This document shows positions 26,747 to 35,443 of a DNA stretch of 64,000 bases, in pieces (position 1 is the first letter of the stretch; each line of letters begins with the position of its first letter). A program made the translations under genes and the position numbers. This stretch comes from Neisseria elongata subsp. elongata (GTDB lineage: Bacteria > Pseudomonadota > Gammaproteobacteria > Burkholderiales > Neisseriaceae): the NCBI RefSeq assembly GCF_900113545.1, contig NZ_FOPS01000001.1:347739-411738 (forward strand), written 5' to 3'. The notes beneath the pieces were generated by a model. The model did no database searches and was not told where the DNA came from. It was given only the letters and a program-made list of their open reading frames with translations.

Positions 26747-26761
26747 TGTTACGATATAACA
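26747..26761. promoter_or_regulatory. Candidate Zur operator upstream of rpmE2
   Basis: TGTTACGATATAACA matches the palindromic Neisseria Zur core as I recall it (TGTTATDNHATAACA) at all but one defined position. It lies 16 bases before the rpmE2 start and overlaps a -10-like TATAAC. Confidence 0.75.
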
Positions 26762-26777
26762 AAGAAGGAGTATTTCC

Positions 26778-27053
26778 ATGAAACCGAATATCCATCCCGA
26801 AAACTACCGCACCGTATTGTTTTTCGACAGCGGTGCCAACGAAGGCTGGCTCATCCGTTCCTGCGCCGACACCCACGGCAAGACCATGGTTTGGCACGAC
26901 GGCAACGAATATCCCGTATTCATGCTCGACACCTCGTCGGCATCCCATCCGGTTTACACCGGCAAACGCCGCGAATTCAGCAGCGAAGGCCGTGCCAGCA
27001 AATTCCAGCAACGTTTCCAAGGCATGATGAACTCTTTAAGGAAGGACAAATAA
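26778..27053 (+). CDS. rpmE2: 50S ribosomal protein L31 type B
   Basis: A 91-residue zinc-independent paralogue of L31, known in meningococcus to be made when zinc is scarce. It has the type B features: start [44 protein letters not shown], and only one Cys, hence no zinc ribbon. It replaces the Cys4 L31 so that ribosome-bound zinc can be released. A GAAGGAG site precedes the ATG. A Zur-like operator lies just upstream. The stop overlaps the next start as TAATG. Confidence 0.96.
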   Translation: MKPNIHPENYRTVLFFDSGANEGWLIRSCADTHGKTMVWHDGNEYPVFMLDTSSASHPVYTGKRREFSSEGRASKFQQRFQGMMNSLRKDK

Positions 27054-27178
27054 TGCAAGTTTTATCCTCACTCAAAACCGCGAAAACCCGCCACCGCGAC
27101 TGCCAAATCGTCCGCCGCAAAGGCCGCGTTTACGTTATCTGCAAAAGCAACCCGCGCTTCAAGGCACGCCAACGCTGA
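27053..27178 (+). CDS. rpmJ2: 50S ribosomal protein L36 type B
   Basis: A 41-residue protein, [20 protein letters not shown] followed by [21 protein letters not shown]. It is the zinc-independent form: the CxxC and Cys-His ligands of ordinary L36 are missing (only RHRDC and VICK Cys remain). The ATG overlaps the L31B stop (TAATG) and follows AAGGAAGGA. The L31B-L36B pair is a typical zinc-starvation operon. Confidence 0.95.
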   Translation: MQVLSSLKTAKTRHRDCQIVRRKGRVYVICKSNPRFKARQR

Positions 27179-27199
27179 ACAAGCCGCCAATCTATTCGA

Positions 27200-27230
27200 A
27201 GGCCGTCTGAAACCGTTTTTCAGACGGCCT
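27200..27230. terminator. DUS-pair terminator after rpmJ2
   Basis: Inverted AGGCCGTCTGAA copies 7 bases apart, followed by T residues. Confidence 0.85.
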
Positions 27231-27279
27231 TTGCATCTTTCCACCGCTTTCGCGCTACAATCGCCACCGTCCGACACAC

Positions 27280-27729
27280 ATGGAAAACCACATGACCGCC
27301 CGAGAACTGCAAGCCTTCCTCCACGCCAACATTCCCGCAACGGCCGCACTGTCGCTGTCCGTCGTCGATATCACGCCCGACAGCCTTATCCTCTCCGCCC
27401 CGCACGCGCCGAACCGCAACCATAAAAACACCGTTTTCGGCGGCAGCATCGCCCTTGCCGCCACGGTCGGCGGCTGGGCGATGGTACACAGCCGGTTTCC
27501 CGAAGCCGCAGGCAACATCGTCATCCAACAGGGCGAAACCCGCTACCTGCATCCGGCAAACGGCGACCTGACCGTCATCACCCGCGCCGCTGCAGAAGAA
27601 GACTGGCGCAAGATGAAGGAAATGTTCGAACAGCGGGGCAAAGGCAAAATCGTGCTGGAAACGGAAATATTTTCCGACGGCGTAAAAGCCGCCGTATTCA
27701 GCGGAAAATTTGTCGTCTTGAAGGGCTGA
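27280..27729 (+). CDS. YiiD-C-type hotdog thioesterase
   Basis: A 149-residue hotdog-fold protein of the YiiD_C putative thioesterase group. The pattern NRNHKNTVFGGSIALAATVGGWAMV contains the long central helix that defines the fold, and IVIQQGETRYLHPANGDLTV is a core strand. It likely hydrolyses an acyl-CoA or acyl-ACP, but the substrate is unknown. Two starts are possible: MENH (27280) or MTAR (27292); the second has TGGA about 8 bases upstream. Single gene between two terminators. Confidence 0.8.
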   Translation: MENHMTARELQAFLHANIPATAALSLSVVDITPDSLILSAPHAPNRNHKNTVFGGSIALAATVGGWAMVHSRFPEAAGNIVIQQGETRYLHPANGDLTVITRAAAEEDWRKMKEMFEQRGKGKIVLETEIFSDGVKAAVFSGKFVVLKG

Positions 27730-27842
27730 ACGGCTGCCCGCCAAATACGGGAGGCCGCCGAATCATGGGCCGAACCGGAAAATTTCAGGCGGTTTTTCAA
27801 ACAACTGCCGCTTCCGCACGGAGTATGGCTTCAGTTGCAAAA

Positions 27843-27893
27843 AGGCCGTCTGAAAACTTTTGCTTCGGGAAAGCTTCAGTTTTCAGACGGCCT
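27843..27893. terminator. DUS-pair terminator
   Basis: Inverted AGGCCGTCTGAA copies with an inner imperfect GCTTC-rich stem, followed by TTTT; between convergent thioesterase and TPR-protein genes. Confidence 0.85.
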
Positions 27894-27909
27894 TTTCTCA
27901 ATGCGCCGC

Positions 27910-29805
27910 TTATTTTTTTCTCACTGCCGCAGGCTTGGATACCTTTTTATCTTTCACGGCAGGCTGGTCCGATTCCGGCAACGGCACGCCCAAGCGGCGC
28001 ATGGTGTTTTGCAGGACGCGGATGTTGCCGCCCGCCTTCCAGCCTTTTTCAAACGTTTCGACCGCCTGCTCTTTTTTGCCCAAATGCCACAAAACTTCGC
28101 CCAAATGCGCGGACACTTCGGCATCGCCTTGCATCTTAAAGGCATATTGCAGGTACGGCAAAGCCGTTTCCGCATCGCCTTTCAGGAAATAAGCCCAACC
28201 GAGGCTGTCGTTGATGGCGGGCCCTTCGGGCTCCTGCTCGTAGGCGGCGCGTATCAGTTCGAATGCCTCGTCCACTTTCGGATTCGGCATGGTCAGCATG
28301 GTGTAGCCGAGGGCGTTTTGCCCGTTCGGATTATCGGGGTTCAATTCCAAGTAACGGCGCAGGTCGGCAATCGCCTTTTCCGGCCGGTTCAATTTATCGA
28401 CGTACACCAGCGCGCGCTGATAAAGGACGGCACTCAAGTTCTCGGCATTATTGGGCCGGCGGGCGATTTGGTCGTGGAGGAGGTTCAATTCCTGCAAAGC
28501 CTGTTGCGGATTGTCATATCGGCCGATTACCAGCAGTTGGACTTGCAACAGGTGGTTTTCGTCGAAGAAACGGCCTTGGCGCGAAGTCATGGCGCGGGCG
28601 CGTTTGATTTCGGCCGCCGCCTGCCGCCATTTGCCCTCTTCCAGATTCAGCGAAGCCATCAAAACGGTTTTGTCGAAACGGAAGTCCGGTGCCTGGATTT
28701 TGTTCGCCCATTCGCGCGCTTCGGCAAATTTTTTGTTGTCGCCGTTGCGGAGGGTGGCGATAACGGCCGCCCTGCTCTGCTGTTCCTGCGTGCCATGCCG
28801 GTAGGCTTTGGTCAGATAGTCCATTGTTTCTTCAAGCGGTGCCTTGCGGCTGCTGGATAATAAGGCCGCCTGAATGTAAAGGTCGGCATTAGGCTGTTTT
28901 TCCAGCAATTTTTGCAGAAAAGCCTGTGCTTCATCTTTTTTTTCGGCATAAATCAATGCTTCAATCTGCAATTCCTGCCATACGGGCGACAGTTTGGACG
29001 TATCCGTTTCGGCGAAGAAGCGGTTGATGATTTCCGGCCGCCGCTGGCCGATTAAGCGCAGGGTCAGATGGGTAGGCGGCAGGATTTCGCTGTCCAGCTG
29101 CGCCAGTTTCTGCAATGCCTGAACCGAATCGGCAGCCTTGTCGTTCAGCGCGCTTAAAATCGCATCGGCAATCACGGCTTCCGGCAATTCGGGATAGCTT
29201 TTGGCACGTTTGTGCACCGTGTCGTCCATCAGTTGGGCGACGGCGGGGTTCTGCGCGGCAATCTGCGCCACCAGCAGGAAAATTCGGCTGCGCTGTTCTT
29301 CATTCGCACCTTCCAGCGCGGCATCGAAGCCGTTGCGTGCATCGCCGTATTCCCCGCGCACCATATCGCGCATCCAACTGATGCGTTTCAAGGCCGGGCC
29401 GGGCGTCGGCTCGAGTTTTACCCACCGCTGGTATACCGCCTCCGCATACTCGTATGCACCCAGATTGACCGCCATATCCATGGCGCGCTCGGCTACTTCG
29501 GAATCGCGCGTGCGGTCGAGCATGGCCATATAGGTGGCCAATGCCAGGCCGGGGTCGCCTTTATGCAATGCCAGCTCCGCACCCAGCAGGGAAAAGGTAT
29601 CGTTGGCGCGGTTTATGATGTTTTTCCGACGCTGATGCTCGTCTGCCTGCTGATTGCGGCTGAAGTTGCGGCCTGCTTCGATTTTTTCGCTTTTAACCTG
29701 TTCCTTGGACGGGGCATCGTTTTTATCCTCGGCATACAGCGCGGGGGCGCACAGCAGCATCAAGGCGCATACGATGGTTTTTAAGCGGGATTTGCGGGCA
29801 AACAT
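27910..29805 (-). CDS. Exported tetratricopeptide-repeat protein
   Basis: A 631-residue protein with a Sec signal (KTIVCALMLLCAPALYAED, about 9-27) and many TPR-like helical pairs through its length: AELALHKGDPGLALATYMAML, NLGAYEYAEAVYQRW, and near the C-terminus AIADLRRYLELNPDNPNGQNALGY, INDSLGWAYFLKGDAETALPYL and AEVSAHLGEVLWHLGKKEQAVETFEKG. It probably acts in the periplasm or at the outer membrane as an assembly scaffold; no catalytic domain is seen. Ends in a Lys-rich tail. It is single, ended by a DUS terminator. The exact family name is not certain. Confidence 0.88.
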   Translation of the reverse strand: MFARKSRLKTIVCALMLLCAPALYAEDKNDAPSKEQVKSEKIEAGRNFSRNQQADEHQRRKNIINRANDTFSLLGAELALHKGDPGLALATYMAMLDRTRDSEVAERAMDMAVNLGAYEYAEAVYQRWVKLEPTPGPALKRISWMRDMVRGEYGDARNGFDAALEGANEEQRSRIFLLVAQIAAQNPAVAQLMDDTVHKRAKSYPELPEAVIADAILSALNDKAADSVQALQKLAQLDSEILPPTHLTLRLIGQRRPEIINRFFAETDTSKLSPVWQELQIEALIYAEKKDEAQAFLQKLLEKQPNADLYIQAALLSSSRKAPLEETMDYLTKAYRHGTQEQQSRAAVIATLRNGDNKKFAEAREWANKIQAPDFRFDKTVLMASLNLEEGKWRQAAAEIKRARAMTSRQGRFFDENHLLQVQLLVIGRYDNPQQALQELNLLHDQIARRPNNAENLSAVLYQRALVYVDKLNRPEKAIADLRRYLELNPDNPNGQNALGYTMLTMPNPKVDEAFELIRAAYEQEPEGPAINDSLGWAYFLKGDAETALPYLQYAFKMQGDAEVSAHLGEVLWHLGKKEQAVETFEKGWKAGGNIRVLQNTMRRLGVPLPESDQPAVKDKKVSKPAAVRKK

Positions 29806-29943
29806 ATTCTTTCCTCCAAATAGGGCGTACCCTGTTTTCAGACGGCCTGAAACAAAGGGGGCTTACTTTATCACAGAGCCACCCGCCGCGCTTGGCTTTG
29901 TCTGCCTTTCCTATCAGGAAACGATGCTTTTCCCCCTTTCCGC

Positions 29944-29971
29944 TTGCCGATATGTAAATTCTTGTTACAAT
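29944..29971 (+). promoter_or_regulatory. Candidate promoter of the yceI-type gene
   Basis: TTGCCG, a 16-base spacer and TACAAT (29966-29971), 40 bases before the start, with a GGAGG ribosome-binding site closer to the ATG. Confidence 0.45.
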
Positions 29972-30010
29972 GCCTTTTCTTTCAATCAAACCTTTGCAAA
30001 CGGAGGAATC

Positions 30011-30574
30011 ATGCAAAAAATCCTGCTTGCCGCCGCCCTGGCCGCCGCATCTGCCGCCGCATCGGCCGCACAATACGAAATCGACCCGTTCCATTCCAAC
30101 GCCCGCTTCGAAATCGACCATTTCGGCACCAGCACCAACGTCGGCGGCATTTACAAAGTTACCGGCAATGTCCATTTCGACCCCGCGAAGAAAACCGGTT
30201 CCGTCGAAGCCGTACTGCCATTGGCCAACCTGCAATCGAGCAGCGATGAATTTACCAAACACCTGAAATCGGCCGATATTTTCAACGCCGAGAAATATCC
30301 CGAAATCCGTTTTGCCTCCACCAAATTCATCTTTGACGGCAAAAAAGTAAGCGCGGTTCAAGGCAACCTGACCCTGCTCGGACAAACCCATCCGGTTGTC
30401 CTCAAAGCCAGCAAATTCAACTGCTACCAAAACCCGATGAAGAAAGTGGAAGTCTGCGGCGGCGATTTTGCCGCCACCATCGACCGCACCCAATGGGGAG
30501 CGGATTACCTGGTTTCCGCAGGCATGGCGAAAAACGTGAAGTTGAACATCCAAATCGAGGCTGCGAAAAAATAA
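30011..30574 (+). CDS. YceI-family periplasmic protein (GNA1030-like)
   Basis: A 187-residue exported lipocalin-like protein with a Sec signal (MQKILLAAALAAASAAASAA, cleavage after about 20). It has the YceI pattern YEIDPFHSNARFEIDHFGTS, LKSADIFNAEKYPEIRF and NLTLLGQTHPVVLKASKFNC. The C-terminal part (FNCYQNPMKKVEVCGGDF, DRTQWGADYLV, IQIEAAKK) closely matches what I recall of meningococcal GNA1030 (NMB1030), a ubiquinone-8-binding YceI protein used as fusion partner in 4CMenB. It is a homologue, maybe the orthologue. CGGAGGA precedes the start. Confidence 0.93.
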   Translation: MQKILLAAALAAASAAASAAQYEIDPFHSNARFEIDHFGTSTNVGGIYKVTGNVHFDPAKKTGSVEAVLPLANLQSSSDEFTKHLKSADIFNAEKYPEIRFASTKFIFDGKKVSAVQGNLTLLGQTHPVVLKASKFNCYQNPMKKVEVCGGDFAATIDRTQWGADYLVSAGMAKNVKLNIQIEAAKK

Positions 30575-30603
30575 GGCCGTCTGAAAAACAGGCATACGGT
30601 TTG

Positions 30604-30635
30604 AGGCCGTCTGAAAATCCGTTTTCAGACGGCCT
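30604..30635. terminator. DUS-pair terminator
   Basis: Inverted AGGCCGTCTGAA copies 8 bases apart followed by T residues; after the yceI-type gene. A single extra DUS lies at about 30573. Confidence 0.85.
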
Positions 30636-30732
30636 TTCTCTTTAATGGCCGTGCTGTAAGGAGCAAAAGATGAAGGTGGGAAAAGTGCTACAATGACGGG
30701 TTTCCTAATTTTTCAGACGGCCTCAAAAAACC

Positions 30733-33618
30733 ATGTGCAACCACCATCATCAAAATGACAGCAAAACTCCCCGTTCAGAAGCCCGCGACAACGACACCAT
30801 CCGCATCCGCGGCGCACGCACGCATAATTTGAAAAACATCGATTTGGACATTCCGCGCCACAAGCTGGTGGTGGTAACGGGGCTGTCGGGCAGTGGCAAG
30901 TCGTCGCTGGCGTTTGACACGCTGTATGCCGAGGGGCAGCGGCGTTATGTTGAGAGCCTGTCCGCCTATGCGCGGCAGTTTTTGCAGATGATGGACAAAC
31001 CCGACGTCGATTTGATCGAAGGCCTGTCGCCCGCGATTTCCATCGAGCAGAAATCCACCAGCCACAACCCGCGTTCCACCGTCGGCACGGTTACGGAAAT
31101 CCATGATTACCTGCGCCTTTTGTACGCCCGCGTCGGCACGCCGTATTGCCCCGAACACAATCTGCCGCTGTCGAGCCAAACCGTATCGCAGATGGTCGAT
31201 GCCGTCTTGAAGCTGCCGGAAGACACGCGCGTGATGATTCTTGCGCCGGCAGTGCGCGAGCGTAAGGGCGAATTTGTCGATTTCTTTGCCGACTTGCAGG
31301 CGCAGGGTTTTGCGCGGGTGCGCGTAGACGGCGAGGTCTATCAGTTGGACGAAGTGCCGAAGCTGGAAAAAAATATCAAGCATAATATCGACGTGGTCAT
31401 CGACCGCGTGAAAGTGAAGGCGGACATCAAGCAGCGGCTGGCGGAAAGTTTTGAAACCGCGCTGCGCCACGGCAACGAGCGCGCGCTGGCGATGGAGATG
31501 GACAGCGGCGAAGAGCATTGGTTTTCCGCGCGTTTCGCCTGCCCCGTGTGTTCGTACAGCCTGCCCGAGTTAGAGCCGCGCCTCTTTTCGTTCAACAACC
31601 CGATGGGGTCCTGCCCGACTTGCGACGGCTTGGGCAACACCAATTTCTTCGACCCTGAAAAAGTGGTCGCCCATCCCGAATTGTCGCTGGCAACGGGCGC
31701 GATTGACGGCTGGGACAAGCGCAACCAATTCTATTTTCAAATGATTCAGTCGCTGGCACGGCATTATGGTTTCGATGTGCAGGCTGCTTGGGAAACGCTA
31801 CCTGAAAAAGTCAAAAAAGTCGTGTTGCACGGATCAGGCAAAGAAGTCATTGATTTCACTTACCTATCCGAACGCGGCACCACCTTCAACCGCAGCCACG
31901 CCTTTGAAGGCATCATTCCCAATCTCGAACGCCGCTACCGCGAAACCGACAGCGAAACCGTGCGCGAAAAACTGCGCGAATACCAAAACCACCGCGCCTG
32001 CCCAAGCTGCGGCGGTGCACGTTTGCGCAAAGAAGCCCGCTACGTTTACGTCAGCGGTGAACCCTTGCACGAAGTCTCCGCCTGGCCGCTGACCAAAACC
32101 CACCAATTCTTCGAAACGCTGGATTTGGACGGAAACAAAAAACAAATCGCCGAAAAAATCCTCAAAGAAATCACCGAGCGGCTCGGCTTCCTGATTAACG
32201 TCGGGCTGGATTACCTGAATCTAAGCCGTTCCGCCGAAACCCTTTCCGGCGGCGAAGCCCAGCGCATCCGCCTCGCCAGTCAAATCGGCAGCGGCCTGAC
32301 CGGCGTGATGTACGTTTTGGACGAACCCTCCATCGGCCTGCACCAGCGCGACAACGACCGCCTGCTCGCCACCCTCAAACGCCTGCGCGACTTGGGCAAC
32401 AGCGTGATTGTGGTCGAACACGACGAAGACGCCATCCGTGAAGCCGATTTCGTCGTCGATATGGGCCCGGGCGCAGGCGAACACGGTGGCAACGTACTGA
32501 TTGCCGACACGCCCGAAAACGTCGCCAAATGCGAAAAATCCGTTACCGGACAATACCTCAGTGGCAAAAAATCCATTGCCGTGCCGTCTGAACGCACGCC
32601 CGTCAATCCCGACCGAATGCTCGTCCTCAAAGGCGCGCGCGGCAACAACCTCAAAAACGTCACCCTCGAACTGCCGCTCGGTTTGATTACCTGCATCACC
32701 GGCGTATCCGGCAGCGGCAAATCCACCCTGATTAACGACACCCTCGCCAAAATCACCGCCCGCGAACTCAACCGCGCCCAAGAAGAACCCGCCCCATACG
32801 ACGACATCCGCGGCCTCGAACACCTCGACAAAGTCATCAACGTCGACCAATCCCCCATCGGCCGCACCCCGCGCTCTAACCCAGCCACCTACACCGGCCT
32901 GTTCACCCCCATCCGCGAACTCTTCGCCGGCGTCCCCCTCTCGCGCGAACGCGGCTACAACGTCGGCAGATTCTCCTTCAACGTCAAAGGCGGCCGCTGC
33001 GAAGCCTGCCAAGGCGACGGCGTGATCAAAGTCGAAATGCACTTCCTGCCCGACGTGTACGTCCCCTGCGAAGTCTGCCACGGCAAACGCTACAACCGCG
33101 AAACGCTCGAAATCCAATACAAAGGCAAAAACATCAGCCAAGTCCTCGACATGACCGTCGAAGAAGCCCGCGAATTTTTCGACGCCGTCCCCACCGTATC
33201 GCGCAAACTGCAAACCCTCATGGACGTAGGCCTCGGCTACATCCGCCTCGGCCAGTCCGCCACCACCCTCTCCGGCGGCGAAGCCCAACGCGTCAAACTC
33301 GCCCTAGAGTTATCCAAACGCGACACCGGCAGAACGCTCTACATCCTCGACGAACCCACCACCGGCCTGCACTTCGCCGATATTGCCCTATTGCTGGAAG
33401 TGATAGGTCGTCTGAAAGGCAAAGGCAACTCGATTGTGATTATCGAGCATAATCTGGACGTGATTAAAACTGCGGATTGGATTGTGGATTTGGGGCCGGA
33501 AGGGGGCGATGGTGGAGGGAGGATTGTGGCGGAGGGGGTGCCGGAGGGGGTAGCAAAAGTGGAAATCAGTTATACTGGGAAATATTTGAAAAATATATTA
33601 AAACTTTCTAATAGATGA
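30733..33618 (+). CDS. uvrA: Excinuclease ABC subunit A
   Basis: DNA-damage sensor of nucleotide excision repair; loads UvrB on lesions. The 961-residue protein has two ABC ATPase modules: Walker [15 protein letters not shown] (about 48) and [13 protein letters not shown] (about 655), two ABC signatures ([24 protein letters not shown]) and two zinc fingers (CPVC with CPTC, about 270-298; CEAC with CEVC, about 756-785). Length and start (MCNHHHQND, a slightly longer N-terminus) fit the family. From about 33400 to the stop base use becomes G-rich and a variant DUS (AGGTCGTCTGAA) appears, suggesting recombination. Followed directly by the AT-rich foreign gene, with no terminator seen. Confidence 0.98.
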   Translation: MCNHHHQNDSKTPRSEARDNDTIRIRGARTHNLKNIDLDIPRHKLVVVTGLSGSGKSSLAFDTLYAEGQRRYVESLSAYARQFLQMMDKPDVDLIEGLSPAISIEQKSTSHNPRSTVGTVTEIHDYLRLLYARVGTPYCPEHNLPLSSQTVSQMVDAVLKLPEDTRVMILAPAVRERKGEFVDFFADLQAQGFARVRVDGEVYQLDEVPKLEKNIKHNIDVVIDRVKVKADIKQRLAESFETALRHGNERALAMEMDSGEEHWFSARFACPVCSYSLPELEPRLFSFNNPMGSCPTCDGLGNTNFFDPEKVVAHPELSLATGAIDGWDKRNQFYFQMIQSLARHYGFDVQAAWETLPEKVKKVVLHGSGKEVIDFTYLSERGTTFNRSHAFEGIIPNLERRYRETDSETVREKLREYQNHRACPSCGGARLRKEARYVYVSGEPLHEVSAWPLTKTHQFFETLDLDGNKKQIAEKILKEITERLGFLINVGLDYLNLSRSAETLSGGEAQRIRLASQIGSGLTGVMYVLDEPSIGLHQRDNDRLLATLKRLRDLGNSVIVVEHDEDAIREADFVVDMGPGAGEHGGNVLIADTPENVAKCEKSVTGQYLSGKKSIAVPSERTPVNPDRMLVLKGARGNNLKNVTLELPLGLITCITGVSGSGKSTLINDTLAKITARELNRAQEEPAPYDDIRGLEHLDKVINVDQSPIGRTPRSNPATYTGLFTPIRELFAGVPLSRERGYNVGRFSFNVKGGRCEACQGDGVIKVEMHFLPDVYVPCEVCHGKRYNRETLEIQYKGKNISQVLDMTVEEAREFFDAVPTVSRKLQTLMDVGLGYIRLGQSATTLSGGEAQRVKLALELSKRDTGRTLYILDEPTTGLHFADIALLLEVIGRLKGKGNSIVIIEHNLDVIKTADWIVDLGPEGGDGGGRIVAEGVPEGVAKVEISYTGKYLKNILKLSNR
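33405..33416 (+). other. mucosa-type DUS in the uvrA 3' end
   Basis: AGGTCGTCTGAA equals the variant I recall as AG-mucDUS (N. mucosa/sicca group). It is embedded in the frame of uvrA, in a stretch of unusual base use. A single base change from the local type is also possible. Confidence 0.5.
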
Positions 33619-33646
33619 TTTCTAAATTTATATAAGGTTTTGAATT

Positions 33647-35011
33647 ATGGAAAACAAAGAAGTAAATAAGTTAATCAATGCTCTTGAAGATTTGGTAAAA
33701 ACGATTTTAGAACAAGAAGGATTTGAGGATAATTTCATTAACAGCCGCCATGGGTATGATAACTACCCATGCATTATGCTTGAAGATTTAGCAGATATTC
33801 CTAAAAGCATTATTCAAAAACTTAAAAATAGACCGTATGAATTTTCTAAAGAAAAATTAGATATAATGGAATATCTTTCTGAGCGAGTAATGGATAGTAA
33901 AAATTTACTCATCACTGGATTAAGCAGTTATTCAAATTATACGTATTTCTATTCATATATTACAACAGTTGACTGGCTTGATAAGTTTCTTTATCAAAGC
34001 CTAGAATGGGAACATTTACCTGAAAATGCAATGCCATCTAGCCTACGACAAAGGCTGGCTGTACAAAAAAGAGCGGTTACAAATTTGGAAAAATCCAGTG
34101 CTGGTTTAGATGAGAAAGTTAAACAAATCAATAGTGCATATGAAACAGCAAAAAACTTGCCTACTGTGCAAGATGACTTAAAAGAAGCAACAGAAGAGGT
34201 TCGTAAAACACATCAGGAAATCGAGAGTATTTTTAAAGATAGTAAAAATAAATCAGATGATTTTTCTAGAAATATTGCAATAAATACAGCAAAAGGAGAT
34301 GAGTTTTTAGGAGATTTTGAAAAATTAAAAAATAATATTGAAGCCCTGTATAAGCAATGCAATGAATATAAGGATAAATCCGCACAAGCATACAGCATAA
34401 CCAATACAAATGGTTTGGCTGGAGCTTTTAAAGAACGCGCTAATCAACTGAATAAATCTGCAAAATGGTGGACTTTCGGGCTTATTATCGCACTGCTGGC
34501 ACTTTGGTTTGTTGGTAGTACGCAGGTTAGTCGTTTACAAAGTTTATATAGTACCAGTAATATAAGCACAACAGTTATTGTCTTACAAGCCATTACTGCT
34601 TTGTTAAGTATCACTGCTCCATTATGGTTCTCTTGGTTGGCTACTACTCAAATTCATAAATTATTTAAATTATCAGAAGATTATGGCTTTAAGTCTTCTG
34701 TTAGCCAAAGTTATGAAGGATACCGTAAAGAAACATCTGATATATCAGTTGATTTGCTAAAAGATTTAATGGGTAATTTGCTGAGAATTATGAATGATGA
34801 GCCTTTGAGGCTAGTTAAAGATGATACGAATGCCAGTACCCCATACAATGATATGGCAAATCAATTTTTCAAAAGAGAAAAGGTAAAAGATAGTGTCAAA
34901 GATGATAAGAAAAGTCCTTTAAAGGCTCAGGGTAATAGTGAAGACGGAAATAACGATACTCCTAAAATTTCAAATACCCAAGAAAATATTGATGAAGCTG
35001 AAACAACGTAA
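33647..35011 (+). CDS. Unrecognised coiled-coil protein with two membrane helices
   Basis: A 454-residue frame, far more AT-rich than all neighbours, starting 28 bases after uvrA with an ATAAGG site. Residues 1-120 are a soluble, aromatic-rich part; 135-245 are predicted coiled coil (EKSSAGLDEKVKQINSAYET, EEVRKTHQEIESIFKDS); 273-291 and 308-332 are membrane helices; 335-390 hold LSEDYGFKSSVSQSYEGYRKE and DLLKDLMGNLLRIMNDEP; the tail is charged and low-complexity. I recognise no family with a known function. The coiled-coil/two-helix/conserved-motif layout recalls membrane-anchored accessory proteins, some found in defence islands, but this is inference. No local-type DUS occurs in the gene. 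Likely acquired. Confidence 0.75.
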   Translation: MENKEVNKLINALEDLVKTILEQEGFEDNFINSRHGYDNYPCIMLEDLADIPKSIIQKLKNRPYEFSKEKLDIMEYLSERVMDSKNLLITGLSSYSNYTYFYSYITTVDWLDKFLYQSLEWEHLPENAMPSSLRQRLAVQKRAVTNLEKSSAGLDEKVKQINSAYETAKNLPTVQDDLKEATEEVRKTHQEIESIFKDSKNKSDDFSRNIAINTAKGDEFLGDFEKLKNNIEALYKQCNEYKDKSAQAYSITNTNGLAGAFKERANQLNKSAKWWTFGLIIALLALWFVGSTQVSRLQSLYSTSNISTTVIVLQAITALLSITAPLWFSWLATTQIHKLFKLSEDYGFKSSVSQSYEGYRKETSDISVDLLKDLMGNLLRIMNDEPLRLVKDDTNASTPYNDMANQFFKREKVKDSVKDDKKSPLKAQGNSEDGNNDTPKISNTQENIDEAETT

Positions 35012-35232
35012 CAAGCCAACGTAGGGTGCGTGGCTGCGTCACACACCCTGCCGATGAATCACTCAGAACTTAAAAACCAACGTGTAGGGTGTGTGCGGTA
35101 CGCACGCATGCGGTTATTTGATTGACGGTTTGCCGTTTCCAAATTTACTTTCAAAGCTGCTACTTTTCAGACGGCCTCAAAGACCAATACGGCCTATCCG
35201 TCAATCCCCACCCACCTAAAAACAAACCAATG

Positions 35233-35244
35233 TGCAGGCTGCTT
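35233..35244 (-). other. Kingella-type variant DUS
   Basis: TGCAGGCTGCTT is the complement of AAGCAGCCTGCA, the variant I recall as AG-king3DUS. Confidence 0.5.
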
Positions 35245-35302
35245 TTCAACTCCGTTGCAGCTTCGTTTTCAGCAAGCTGCCATTCAAATATCCTATCGAT
35301 AA

Positions 35303-35396
35303 AGGCTACCTGAAAGCGTGAGCTTTAACGAAGTTAAAACTCACTTCTTTCGTTTTAGCTGCGCAGAAACTCACTTCGTTCGTTTTCAGGTAGCCT
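35303..35396. repeat. Inverted pair of Eikenella-type DUS
   Basis: AGGCTACCTGAA (35303-35314) and its complement (35385-35396) bound a segment that also repeats AAACTCACTTC internally. AGGCTACCTGAA is the variant I recall as AG-eikDUS, typical of Eikenella. It could serve as a terminator. It indicates that this DNA came from a non-Neisseria member of the family. Confidence 0.75.
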
Positions 35397-35443
35397 TTTC
35401 TTAACTTCGCGGCAGCCGCAGTTTCAAAAATCAAAGACCGCCG

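Larger units (their letters stand above)
35012..35443. other. Repeat-rich noncoding tail of the foreign insert
   Basis: About 430 bases without a gene. They hold two related GTAGGGTGxGTGxxxxCG blocks (about 35022-35053 and 35086-35112), a local-type DUS on the minus strand (35166-35177), a Kingella-like variant DUS (35233-35244), and a large inverted repeat with Eikenella-type DUS arms (35303-35396). The layout suggests a recombination joint rather than a regulatory region. Confidence 0.65.

Noticed and set aside
32221..33288. 355-codon minus-strand frame in uvrA
   Set aside because: Antisense shadow of the second ATPase module.
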